This document shows positions 45,853-54,758 of a stretch of DNA of 64,000 nucleotides, one piece after another. Numbering within the stretch: the stretch's first letter is position 1; each line of letters begins with the position of its first letter. The DNA is taken from contig NZ_CP092535.1 in assembly GCF_022437945.1 (NCBI RefSeq), positions 1,674,001-1,738,000 of the forward strand, in the 5' to 3' direction. Made by a program: the position numbers and the translations under genes. Source of the stretch: Nocardioides sp. TF02-7. GTDB taxonomy: Bacteria; Actinomycetota; Actinomycetes; Propionibacteriales; Nocardioidaceae. The notes beneath the pieces were generated by a model that saw only the letters and a program-made list of their open reading frames with translations, searched no databases and was not told the DNA's origin.

Positions 45853-47099
45853 CACAACCTCCGCCACACGTCGGTGTGCGGGCGGTCCGCACGCGGTGCG
45901 GCGATCACCCGCCGGAGCTCGCCCGGGTCGTGGCCGGCGAGCCCCAGGGTCTGCAGGGAACGGCCCTCCCGGCCGAAGTCGGTGCCGGCGAAGCTGGAGG
46001 CGAGCGCGACCATGGTGTCGGTCGCAGGGGTCGGCACCCCCGCCTCGCGGCCCGCGCTGGCCAGCGGTACCAGGCTGTGCGGGACGTCGTCGATGACCCG
46101 CGGGCCGCCACCGGTCCCGATCCGGAGCTCGTCGAAGACCTCGAGGTCGCGCAGCGCCGCGGCGAGGTCGCCGTCGTCCTCGACCTCGTCGGCCGGCTGG
46201 CCGCCGTACGCCCGGCGCAGCCAACCGGCCGCGGACGGCAGGTCGCGCACGCCGTACCGGAAGGCGACCTCGCGCCGCTCCTCGTCGAGCTGGTGCAGCA
46301 GGCTGTCGGCGAGGGCCTGGGGGACCAGCTCCTTGAGCAGCACGCCGGTCCCGGTGCCGCCGTTGACGACCGCCACGTTGGTCAGGACCGGTGCGACCGC
46401 GAGCACGCCGGTCACCGTTCCGAAGGCGGTGTCGAGCGGTCCGTCCACCGGGCGCAGCGCGGGCACCAGCGGCCGGAGCCGGGCGGCGACCTGGTCGGCG
46501 TCGGTGACCGGCAGCGCGGACACCCCGAGGTGCCGCGCCACCCCGTGCACCTCGACGCCCGCCCCCCGGGCCGTCGCCAGGTAGGGCACCGCCTCGAGCT
46601 CGGCGACGGTCACGCGTGCGGAGCAGAGGTGGGCCTGCAGGTCCCTGCTCAACGCCACCGACCCCAGGAAGCGCCCCGGGACCAGCACCAGGAGCTGACC
46701 GTCGGCGAGGTTGCCGGCCAGGAGGCCGGCGTAGGTGGCGTGCGCAGTGGCCGGCGTGGCGACCACGATCGCGTCGACCCCGGCCACCGCCTCGTCGAGG
46801 CTGCGACTGAGACGGATGTGCGGTCGGTCGGACGGCTCGGTCGAGACGGGATAGCTGCCGACCAGGTGCGCTCCGCGCACCGTGATGGTGCCGGCCTCGG
46901 CGAGCTCGGTGAGCTCGCGACCGAGGACGGAGTGCAGACGCACCTCGAGCCCGGCTGCCAGCGCCTCGCAGGCCAGCAGCCGCCCGACCGCGCCGGCACC
47001 CAGCACCGCCACCGAGCGCAGCGGCGGAACCGGTGCGGCGACCGGCGGCGCGCCGGCGTCCAGGGCCGCGAGCACGGCTCGGAACTCATGGTCAGACAT
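45852..47099 (-). CDS. Opine/octopine-dehydrogenase-like enzyme with possible encapsulation peptide
   Basis: 415 residues. The N-terminus has a short amphipathic helix (DHEFRAVLAALDAG) and a Pro/Ala linker, the layout of microcompartment targeting peptides. Then come a Rossmann motif VAVLGAGAVGRLLACEAL and a C-terminal helical domain with FRYGVRDLPSAAGWLRRAY, as in NAD(P)-linked opine or ketopantoate-type dehydrogenases. Such enzymes reduce or oxidise a C-N or alpha-hydroxy bond; here it may act on an N-substituted amino acid. Not a standard microcompartment enzyme as far as I know. Confidence 0.82.
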   Translation of the reverse strand: MSDHEFRAVLAALDAGAPPVAAPVPPLRSVAVLGAGAVGRLLACEALAAGLEVRLHSVLGRELTELAEAGTITVRGAHLVGSYPVSTEPSDRPHIRLSRSLDEAVAGVDAIVVATPATAHATYAGLLAGNLADGQLLVLVPGRFLGSVALSRDLQAHLCSARVTVAELEAVPYLATARGAGVEVHGVARHLGVSALPVTDADQVAARLRPLVPALRPVDGPLDTAFGTVTGVLAVAPVLTNVAVVNGGTGTGVLLKELVPQALADSLLHQLDEERREVAFRYGVRDLPSAAGWLRRAYGGQPADEVEDDGDLAAALRDLEVFDELRIGTGGGPRVIDDVPHSLVPLASAGREAGVPTPATDTMVALASSFAGTDFGREGRSLQTLGLAGHDPGELRRVIAAPRADRPHTDVWRRL

Positions 47100-47155
47100 G
47101 CGGAAGTCCTCTGCGGGTGGTCACGCGGGTCCGCGCGGGGCCGGGCCCCGCGGGG

Positions 47156-47443
47156 TCACTGGGCGGCGGGGACGATGGCGGCGATGTCCTCGTGGGGACG
47201 CGGGATCACGTGCACCGAGAGCACCTCGCCGACCTTGTTGGCCGCGACCGCACCGGCGTCGGTGGCCGCCTTCACCGCACCGACGTCGCCCCGCACGATG
47301 ATCGCGACGAGCCCACCGCCGGCGGCCTCCTTGCTGACCAGCTGCACGTTCGCGGCCTTCACCATCGCGTCGGCCGCCTCGATCGCGGGGACGACGCCTC
47401 GGGTCTCGATCATGCCGATCGCCACCTGGGGAACCTCTGCCAT
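47156..47443 (-). CDS. BMC-H shell protein (PduA-like)
   Basis: 95 residues, one BMC domain: [52 protein letters not shown] and [12 protein letters not shown]. It forms the hexameric tiles that make up most of a microcompartment facet. One base separates it from the BMC-P stop; 56 bases follow before the opine-like gene, with GAGGACTTCCG near that start. Confidence 0.97.
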   Translation of the reverse strand: MAEVPQVAIGMIETRGVVPAIEAADAMVKAANVQLVSKEAAGGGLVAIIVRGDVGAVKAATDAGAVAANKVGEVLSVHVIPRPHEDIAAIVPAAQ

Positions 47444-47444
47444 G

Positions 47445-47816
47445 TCACTTTCCTCTCGTACGGGTCCGGGCCGCCGCCGTCGACGGGGCCTGCTGCGTGG
47501 TGCTGGAACTGCGGGGCGCCGGCCCGGGAGCCGGTGCGTTGACGGATCCCGGCGAGGTGGTCACCTCGTCGACGATCGCGACGATGGCCAGGTCGGCCGG
47601 GAGCTGCCGGGTGTCGGCCGGCTGGCGGGCGGCACTGCCGCGGACGAGCAGCACGAGCTGCCCCGCGCCGGCACCGGTGACGTCGAGCGCGACCTCCACC
47701 TCCCCGGTGACGACGCCCTCCGCGTCGGCCCGCCGTACGAGCGCGAGCTTGCGTCCCTCGAGCCCGGCGTCCTTGACGGTGGCGGTGCACTGACCGACCA
47801 CGACGGCGAGCTCCAT
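47445..47816 (-). CDS. BMC-P shell vertex protein (EutN/CcmL)
   Basis: 123 residues: an EutN/CcmL beta barrel ([59 protein letters not shown]) and a disordered Pro/Ser/Thr/Arg tail of about 35 residues. Pentamers of this protein cap the vertices of the shell. Its ATG overlaps the glutamine-synthetase-like stop as TGATG. With BMC-H and BMC-T it completes a minimal shell gene set. Confidence 0.94.
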   Translation of the reverse strand: MELAVVVGQCTATVKDAGLEGRKLALVRRADAEGVVTGEVEVALDVTGAGAGQLVLLVRGSAARQPADTRQLPADLAIVAIVDEVTTSPGSVNAPAPGPAPRSSSTTQQAPSTAAARTRTRGK

Positions 47817-49109
47817 CAGAAGACCTCGAGGTAGCGGTCGCGCTCGATGTCGGAGACCCGCTGGGTGACGAACGCGTGCTCGTTGCGGGCGATGCCGCTG
47901 ACCACGTCGACCAGCAGGTCGCCGAACACCTCCCGGGCCAGGGTCGACTTGGCGAGCGCCTCGATCGCGGCAGGCACGGTCTCGGGGAGCACGTCGGCCG
48001 CGGTGTCGGCGTACGCGTCGTCGTCGGTCGGCGGCGGCGGCTCGAGCTGCTGCTCGATCCCGGCCAGGCCGGCGGCGATCTGTGCGGCCATGATCAGGTA
48101 GGGGTTGGAGTCGGAGGAGCCGTCGCGCTGCTCGATCCGCACTGCGGAGTCCTCGCCGTCGATCACCCGCAGGCCCACGGTGCGGTTGTCGTGACCCCAG
48201 GTCGCGTTCTGCGGACAGAAGGAGTAGGGGCTGGCGCCGCTTGTAGGAGTTCGGCGTCGGCGACCCGAACAGGGTCATCTCGGCCATGTGCTTCTGGAGC
48301 CCGCCGAGGTACCAGCGGCCGAGGTCGGAGAGGCGGCCGTCCTCGGCGAACGCGTTCTTGCCGTCCTTCCACAACGAGTGGTGCAGGTGCACGCCGCTGC
48401 CGGACTGCTCGTGGTCGATCTTCGCCATGAAGCTGGCGATGTAGCCGTGCTGGGCGGCGATCTCCTTGACCGCGTTGCGGAACAGCACCGCGTTGTCGGC
48501 CGTGCGCATCGCCTCGTCGTAACGGACGTTGACCTCGACCTGGCCGGGCGCGTACTCGGTGTTCGACGCCTCGATCGGGATGCCGAACTCGACCAGCTGG
48601 TTGCGCATCGGCGCCAGCACGTCCTCGTACTCGGCGGCGCGCGCGAGCCCGTAGCACTGGATGTCGTCGTGCCGCGGCTGACGGGTCTGCCTGTCGAGGA
48701 GGTAGAACTCGATCTCGAACCCGATCTTGACCTCGTAGCCCAGGTTGGCCGCCCGCTCGAGGACCCGCTTCAGCACGGCGCGGGGAGAGACCGGGATCTC
48801 GCTGCCGTCCTCCTCGAACGTCTCGCAGAGCACCTGGGCGGCTCCGGGCCGCCACGGCACCGGACGCAGCTCGCCGGGCATCGGGACGACGTGCATGTCC
48901 GGCCACCCCTTGCCGGGGTCCAGCCACTCGTCGTCGTCCCGCACCTCGCAGCGCGGGGTCCAGGTGTAGATCAGGCTGGCCATGTGGATGCCCTTGCGCG
49001 CCACCGTCGGCCAGGCACTGGCCGGCACCCGCTTGCCGCGCAGCACCCCGGCCGCGTCCGGCACCGCGAGCTCGACGGTGTGCACACCCTCGGGGAGTTC
49101 GACGTTCAT
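47816..49109 (-). CDS. Glutamine-synthetase-like gamma-glutamyl-amine ligase (one frameshift)
   Basis: 430 residues after removing one base near 48237-48238. Type-I/III glutamine-synthetase fold: GFEIEFYLLD (metal Glu), SMAKIDHEQSGSGVHLHHSL-like region with SGSGVHLHHS, and PQNATWGHDNRTVGLRV. It lacks the standard extra loops of true GlnA and fits the GlnA3/PuuA/GmaS/GlnT group, which glutamylate amines such as polyamines, ethanolamine, isopropylamine or methylamine. First gene of the shell operon, with a GTATAC palindrome just upstream. It would make the gamma-glutamyl substrate of the pathway (inference). Confidence 0.88.
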
Positions 49110-49152
49110 GCGCTACCTCACAGACCGGCTCGGGGCTGACATGGTGACGCAA

Positions 49153-49164
49153 ACCGTATACGGT
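49153..49164. promoter_or_regulatory. GTATAC palindrome before the shell operon and oxidase
   Basis: ACCGTATACGGT is a perfect 12-bp palindrome in the 97-base divergent space between the glutamine-synthetase-like gene and the flavin oxidase; a second half-site (TTCGGTAT) follows. The same core occurs before the glutamate-synthase-like operon and twice before the permease. It fits the binding sites of FCD-type GntR regulators; the regulator is probably the one at 55837. Confidence 0.7.
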
Positions 49165-49206
49165 ATTCGGTATGACGACAAGGGTCACACCTCAGCAGGC
49201 TCTCCG

Positions 49207-50346
49207 ATGACTCGCCGCACGACCGCGATCGTCGTCGGGGCGGGTGTGGCGGGCGCGACCACCGCACTGGCCCTCCGCCGGGACGGACTGGACGTCACCC
49301 TCCTGGACGCCTGGGAGCCCGGCCACGCAGCGGCGGCGTCGGCCGGCGAGCACCGCATCCTGCGGTCCAGCCACGGGACCGACGAGCTCTACACGCGGCT
49401 CAGCCGGGAGGGGCGGCTCGGTTGGCTCGAGCTCGGGGAGCAGACCGGACAGGAGCTCTTCGTCCAGTGCGGCGCGGTGATGCTGGCGCGCGAGGGCAAC
49501 ACCTCATGGGAGGACGCTAGCCGCGCGACCCTGTCCCGGCTGGGCATCCCCCACTTCGTCGCACCCGCCCACGAGCTGCCGGTCAGGTTGCCGGTGATGG
49601 ACGCGCGTGGGCTCGCCTACGGCCTGTGGGAGCCCGAGGCCGGCTTCGTCTACGCCAAGCGCGCCACCCTCGCAGCCATCGAACAGCTCCGCCGTGAGGG
49701 CGGCACGGTGCGGCGGGGCCGGGTCACGACCGACCGCGACGAGCACCCGACCCTGGACGGGAAGCGGCTGACGGCCGACGTGGTCGTGCTGGCGGCCGGC
49801 GCCTGGATGTCCGACCTGTTCCCCCGGACCCTGCGGCGGATGCTCGACGTGGTCCGCCAGAACGTGATCATGGTGGCGCCGCCGGCCGGGACGACCGGCT
49901 ACGACCACACCGACCTCCCGTGCTGGATCGACCACGGAAACCACGCCTACGGCATCCCGGCGGCCGGCGGCCACGGCTTCAAGGCCGTGCTCGTCTGGCG
50001 CCAGCTCAGCATCGACCTCGAGCGCGACGACCGGATCGTCGACGCCACCTCGATCGCGCGCACCCGCCGCTACCTCAGCAGCCGGTTCCCGGAGCTGGCC
50101 GACCGGCCGATCACCCAGATGGCGGTCGGCCAGATCGCCAACACGGCCGACACGCACTTCGTCATCGACCGGCACCCCGCCCACCCGCACCTGACGCTGG
50201 TCGCCGGCGACTCGGGACACCTCTTCAAGCACGGCCCCGCGATCGGCCGCTACGTCGCCGACGTCGCGCTGGAGCGGCACGCCACCGACGAGCGGTTCCG
50301 GATCAAGGACCGCGGCAGCGTGAGCCTGGCCGACCGGCCCCAGTGA
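49207..50346 (+). CDS. Monomeric sarcosine-oxidase-like FAD amine oxidase
   Basis: 379 residues of the DAO family: AIVVGAGVAGATTALALRRDGLDVTLLDA, the HRILRSSHG flavin-linked segment near the Arg/His region of SoxA/SolA enzymes, and AGDSGHLFKHGPAIGRYVAD at the end. It oxidises secondary or N-methyl amino acids, giving an aldehyde plus amine. I chose the ATG at 49207 since the upstream alternative at 49141 would put the operator inside the gene. Divergent from and co-regulated with the shell operon. Confidence 0.88.
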   Translation: MTRRTTAIVVGAGVAGATTALALRRDGLDVTLLDAWEPGHAAAASAGEHRILRSSHGTDELYTRLSREGRLGWLELGEQTGQELFVQCGAVMLAREGNTSWEDASRATLSRLGIPHFVAPAHELPVRLPVMDARGLAYGLWEPEAGFVYAKRATLAAIEQLRREGGTVRRGRVTTDRDEHPTLDGKRLTADVVVLAAGAWMSDLFPRTLRRMLDVVRQNVIMVAPPAGTTGYDHTDLPCWIDHGNHAYGIPAAGGHGFKAVLVWRQLSIDLERDDRIVDATSIARTRRYLSSRFPELADRPITQMAVGQIANTADTHFVIDRHPAHPHLTLVAGDSGHLFKHGPAIGRYVADVALERHATDERFRIKDRGSVSLADRPQ

Positions 50347-50394
50347 ACGCGCTCCGTCGGCGCGGAGCCGAGCCGTCGCCAACATCGGTCATCC

Positions 50395-50431
50395 GACCGA
50401 TGGTTCCGGCCCCCGGGCGCTCCTAGGTTCG
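50395..50431 (+). promoter_or_regulatory. Shared promoter GACCGATGGT-N17-CCTA before the amidase
   Basis: GACCGATGGT at 50395-50404, exactly 17 bases, then CCTAGGTTCG at 50422-50431, 36 bases before the amidase ATG. The HDAC-family gene has the same arrangement. Here the decamer is also part of an inverted repeat CATCGGT-N6-ACCGATG (50383-50402), a dyad that suits a dimeric LuxR-type activator. Confidence 0.62.
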
Positions 50432-50467
50432 CAGCCACCCAAGCAGCGCCCGACCCGAGGAGGAACC

Positions 50468-51898
50468 ATGGAGCAGGACCAGATCGGCTTCGCCAGCGCG
50501 GGAGGAGCTCGCGGACGCGGTCCGCACCGGCGACCTCAGCGCCGGTGAGATCGCGGACGCGATGATCGACCGCGTCGAACGGATCAACCCGCAGCTCAAC
50601 GCACTGATCGCCTTCGACGCCGAGCAGGTACGCCGCGACGCCGCGGCGCTCGACCGTCACCGCGACGACGGTCGCGAGCTCGGCCCGCTGCACGGCGTCC
50701 CGTTCACCATCAAGGACCTCACCGCCGTGAAGGACCTCCCGCTCACCTTCGGCATGGTGCCGCTCAAGGACAACGTCGCCGACCACGACGCGGTGGTGGT
50801 CGAGCGCCTCCGCGACGCCGGCGGGCTGTTCCTCGGCAAGACCAACACCCCGGAGAGCGGGTACTACGGCGGCACCGACAACCACCTCTTCGGCCCGACG
50901 CACAACCCATGGAAGACGGGCCACACGGCCGGCGGCTCGTCCGGCGGCGCCGCCGCGGCCGTCGCCGCGGGCCTCGGCCCGCTGGCCGAGGGCAGTGACG
51001 GCGCCGGATCGGTGCGGATCCCGGCAGCGATGTGCGGCGTGGTGGGCTTCAAGCCGTCGACCGGACGCGTCCCGCAGACGATCCTGGCCGGTCGCTACTA
51101 TGAGTGGGCCTACCACGGCCCGATCACCCGGACCGTGGGGGACGCGGCGCTGATGATGGACGTCATCTCCGGTCCGGACGCCCGCGACCCGCTCTCCCTC
51201 CCGCACGACGCCGCCGGCTACCGCGCCGCCCTCGACGAGGTCGACGTCTCGGGGCTGCGGGTGGCCTGGTCGCCCGACCTCGGCCTCGGCCACGTCGATC
51301 CCGAGGTCGCCCGCGTCTGCCGGGAGGCGGTCGACGCGCTGGCCGCCCTCGGCGCCGTGGTCGAGGAGGCAACCCCTGACTGGGGCGATCCGGAGCAGGC
51401 GATGTGGCACGGGGTCTGGGTCCCCGGGTTCGCCTCCGAGCACGACCTGATCGACTGGGACGAGTGGACCGGGCAGGTCGATGACCGGCTCGTCGCGATC
51501 ATGCGGGAGGCCGAGCAGCTCTCCGGCGTGGACGTCGGCCGGGCAGACGCGTTCCGCGGCGCGATGTGGGACACGTTCACCCGGTTCATGCGGGACCACG
51601 ACGTCCTGATCTCCCCGACCTTGGCGAGCGCGACGTTCCCGCTGGACCGGTTCGCCCCCCGAGTGGCTCGAGGGCGAGTCCCTCCAGCGACAGCTGCTCG
51701 GCTGGCTGTTGACCTACCCGTTCAACATGATGACCACCCCCTGCGATCTCGGTCCCCGCGGGCTTCACCGCAGACGCGCGACCGGTCGGCCTCCAGGTCG
51801 CCGGCGGCCTGCACCAGGACCGGCGGGTGCTGCAGGTGGCCGCGGCGCTCGAGGCAGCACGGCCGTGGGCCGGCCGCTGGCCGGAGGTGGCGCGATGA
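50468..51898 (+). CDS. Amidase-signature hydrolase (three frameshifts)
   Basis: 475 residues once single bases at 50500-50502, 51655-51660 and 51737-51741 are removed. The Ser-cisSer-Lys triad motifs are plain: GVPFTIKDLTAV (Lys), HTAGGSSGGAAAAVAAG (cis-Ser) and EGSDGAGSVRIPAAMCG (Ser). It hydrolyses an amide bond; candidates are a gamma-glutamyl amide or an N-acyl amine of this pathway. GAGGAGG precedes the ATG. The corrected C-terminus (PVGLQVAGGLHQDRRVL) is typical of the family. Followed by a LuxR-type gene. Confidence 0.9.
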
Positions 51899-51913
51899 TC
51901 CATGCTGAGGACC

Positions 51914-52616
51914 ATGGCCGCGTGGCCGTCACCTGACCAGGACCTCCTGGTCCACCGGGCGGAGCAGCTCGAGGGGCTGCTCCGCTCGGTCCTGCCGTGC
52001 GCGGCCGCGGCGGTGGCGTACGCCGACCCTGCGACCGGCAACGCTGCGCCCGCTCCACAGCTGGGGCTACCCCGCGGAGGTGCTGCGCTTCCTGCTCGGG
52101 GACTTCGTCCGCGACGACCCCGCCTTCGGGCTCGTGGCCAGGCTCCCGGAGCGCTGCCTGTTCTGGGACGACGTCGACGGGTTCCGTCACGGGGACACCG
52201 CTCGCGACGTGCTGCTCCCGAGCGGCTACGCCGACGGCACCAGCATGGCCCTGGTCAGCGCCGACGGCGCGGTGCTGGGCGCGGCGCACGTCAGCCTCGA
52301 CCGGCCCCTGGTGCCCGCCCATGCCCGTCGGTTCCTGCTCCACCTGCGTCCGGAGCTCGGTGCGCTGGCCGGTCAGGCCGTCGCCCGGGCGCGGTGGCAC
52401 CTGACCCCTCGGGAGGTGCAGGTGCTCGGTCTGCTGGCTCGCGGCTTGAGCAACCCCGAGATCGCGGCCCGGCTGACGATCTCCCGGCGCACCGTTGCCA
52501 CGCACGTGGAGAACGTGCTCGGCAAGCTGGAGGTGGGCAGCCGGGTCGAGGCGGTGGTGACCGGGATCGGGGCCGGCCTCGTGGCGGCCGGCCCCGACCA
52601 CGGAGTCACCAGCTGA
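51914..52616 (+). CDS. GAF/LuxR-type transcription regulator B (one frameshift)
   Basis: 233 residues after correcting 52049-52051. It is a paralogue of the regulator at 41943: shared sensory segments ([32 protein letters not shown]) and a C-terminal HTH ([40 protein letters not shown]). It directly follows the amidase. One of the two paralogues probably acts at the shared GACCGATGGT promoters. The ATG at 51914 has GAGGA; one at 51902 is possible. Its end overlaps the convergent synthase gene by 11 bases. Confidence 0.88.
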
Positions 52617-54048
52617 ACGGCCTGTCGGCCCCGATCAGCGGCACGCCGGTGAAGGCGCTGGCCTCGAGGGTGAGGGCACGCAGGTCCTCCGGCTCGAGGT
52701 TGTGCACGCTGGACTTGCCGCAGGCCTTGGCCAGCAGCGAGGCCTCCATCGTCAACGCGGTGAGGAACCGGTGGACCCGCTCCGAGGCGGCCTCCACGTC
52801 GACCCTCTCGGAGAGCAACGGGTCCTGGGTGGTCACGCCCACCGGGCACAGCCCCGTGTGGCAGTGGTGGCAGGCGCCGGGCTCGGTGCCCAGCTTCTGG
52901 TAGTCCTCGACGTAGCGCGGCGAGTTGCAGCCCAGCGCGATCATCGCCGCCGAGCCGATCATGACGCAGTCCGCTCCGAGGGCGAGCGCCTTCGCGACGT
53001 CGGCCCCCGACCGGATGCCGCCGGCCGCGACGAGCTTGACCTTGCCCGTCATGCCGGTGTCGTCCAGGGCCCGGCGGGCCGCCGGGATCGCCGCCATGGT
53101 CGGCACGCCGGTGTTGTCGAGCAGGAGCTCGGGCGAGGCACCGGTGCCGCCCTCCATGCCGTCGAGGACGATCACGTCCGCACCGGTCTTGGCGGCCACC
53201 GCGGTGTCGTAGTACGGACGGGTGGCACCCATCTTCACGAACACCGGCACCCGGTGGTCCGTGGCCTCGCGCAGCTCCTCGATCTTGATCGTCATGTCGT
53301 CGGCGCCCAGGAAGTCCGGGTGCCGCGAGGTGGAGCGCTGGTCGACGCCCTCGGGCAGCGACCGCATCCGGGCCACCCGCTCGGAGATCTTCATGCCGAG
53401 CAGCAGCCCGCCGGTGCCCGGCTTGGCGCCCTGGCCGACCACCAGCTCGACCGCGTCGGCCTTGCGGATGTGGTCGAGGTCGATCATGTAGCGGGCCGGC
53501 GAGAGCTGGTAGACCAGTGTCCTGTTCTCCTCGCGCTCCTCCTCCAGCATCCCGCCCTCGCCCGTGCAGGTCATGGTGCCGGCCTTGCGGGCACCGCGGC
53601 CGAGGGCGGCCTTCGCGTTGGCCGAGAGCGCGCCGAAGCTCATCGCGGCGATGTAGATCGGCATGTCGAGGACGATCGGCTCCTCGACCTTGCCCAGCCC
53701 GTCGCCCAGCACGGTCTGGGTGTCGCACTTCTCCCGATAGCCCTCCAGCGGCAGCCGGGTCATCGTGGCGGGCTGGAAGACCAGCTCGTCGAAGGACGGG
53801 AGGTGCTTGTTGAAGGTCGAGAACCCACGCAGCTGGTAGCGGCCCATCTGGGCCTTGGCCTGGATGTCGGCGATGGCTTCCGGGCTCCACCGCGGGGAGT
53901 CGCCCCGGGCGTAGGAGCCCGGCACACCCGCCGGTCGCGCCGGGTCCGCGCCGTCGCCGAACGCGACCAGGTCCTCGAGGCGGGCGTCCGCCTCCGGCGC
54001 CACGCCGGGGCCGGCCGCCGTCGCCGGGGTGTTCAGATCATCAGCCAT
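52606..54048 (-). CDS. FMN-binding glutamate-synthase-like subunit (GlxD/MgsC type)
   Basis: 480 residues of the GltB central/FMN domain: [69 protein letters not shown] and the Fe-S cysteine cluster [13 protein letters not shown]. With the two upstream genes it makes a split glutamate synthase. Homologous sets are N-methylglutamate synthase (MgsABC) in methylamine users and GlxBCD in rhizobia. Overlaps the GXGXG gene by 16 bases. Confidence 0.93.
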   Translation of the reverse strand: MADDLNTPATAAGPGVAPEADARLEDLVAFGDGADPARPAGVPGSYARGDSPRWSPEAIADIQAKAQMGRYQLRGFSTFNKHLPSFDELVFQPATMTRLPLEGYREKCDTQTVLGDGLGKVEEPIVLDMPIYIAAMSFGALSANAKAALGRGARKAGTMTCTGEGGMLEEEREENRTLVYQLSPARYMIDLDHIRKADAVELVVGQGAKPGTGGLLLGMKISERVARMRSLPEGVDQRSTSRHPDFLGADDMTIKIEELREATDHRVPVFVKMGATRPYYDTAVAAKTGADVIVLDGMEGGTGASPELLLDNTGVPTMAAIPAARRALDDTGMTGKVKLVAAGGIRSGADVAKALALGADCVMIGSAAMIALGCNSPRYVEDYQKLGTEPGACHHCHTGLCPVGVTTQDPLLSERVDVEAASERVHRFLTALTMEASLLAKACGKSSVHNLEPEDLRALTLEASAFTGVPLIGADRPFSW

Positions 54049-54758
54049 TGCTTTGCATCCCTTGCCTCGAAGTACCAGAGCTTCTGTCCGGCGACGACCT
54101 TCTTCCAGTCCAGGCCGGAGCCGTCCACGCCGACGGAGGCCAGCAGCTCGTCGACCTCGGCGACCTCCTCGGCCTCGGGTGTGACGACCACCGCGTCGAT
54201 CCCCAGCCGCTCGATCTCGCCGCCGACCCACACGACGCCCTCCCACAGGGAGTCGCCGACCGACCCCCGGGAGTTGCCGAGGCAGACGATCCGTCCCCCG
54301 TGGCTCATGAACCCGGTGGAGTAGCCGATGTCGCCCTCGACGACGATGTCGCCGGCCTTCTGCGCGACACCGCACCGCGGACCGGCGTTGCCGCGGACGT
54401 GGATGGTGCCGCCGCGCATCGCCGCGCCGACGCTCATCCCGGCGTTGCCGTTGACGGTGATGTGACCGGCGGAGAGGCCCTCGCCGGTGCCCCAGCCGGA
54501 GTTGCCGTCGACCTCGATGGCACCGCCGGCGCTCAGGCCGCCGCAGTAGTATCCGACGCTGCCGCGGAAGGTCACGTGGCCCTCGCCGGTCAGCCCGACC
54601 GCGAGGTTGTGCCGCGACAACGGCTCGACGACCTCCACCCGGTGCCCGGCGGCGACCGCCTCCCGGATCTCGCGGTTGACCTCGCGGAGCGGCCGGTCCG
54701 CGGCCTCGACGGTGACGACCTGCGCCTCGGCGGAGGAGCCCTGGAGGAGGGCGCTCAT
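54033..54758 (-). CDS. GXGXG glutamate-synthase-like subunit (GlxC/MgsB type)
   Basis: 241 residues consisting of the right-handed beta-helix (GXGXG) domain of glutamate synthase: successive strands such as GHVTFRGSVGYYCGGLSAGG, GHITVNGNAGMSVGAAMRGG and GDIVVEGDIGYSTGFMSHGG. It is the structural spacer that holds the amidotransferase and FMN parts together. ATGA overlap with the upstream subunit; 16-base overlap with the downstream one. Confidence 0.93.
   Translation of the reverse strand: MSALLQGSSAEAQVVTVEAADRPLREVNREIREAVAAGHRVEVVEPLSRHNLAVGLTGEGHVTFRGSVGYYCGGLSAGGAIEVDGNSGWGTGEGLSAGHITVNGNAGMSVGAAMRGGTIHVRGNAGPRCGVAQKAGDIVVEGDIGYSTGFMSHGGRIVCLGNSRGSVGDSLWEGVVWVGGEIERLGIDAVVVTPEAEEVAEVDELLASVGVDGSGLDWKKVVAGQKLWYFEARDAKQWLMI

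Noticed and set aside
47445..47560. BMC-P C-terminal tail as a separate gene
   Set aside because: It continues in frame from the barrel domain and is a typical disordered extension.
50347..50394. Terminator for the flavin oxidase gene
   Set aside because: The only dyad here (50383-50402) overlaps the conserved promoter decamer and fits an operator better.
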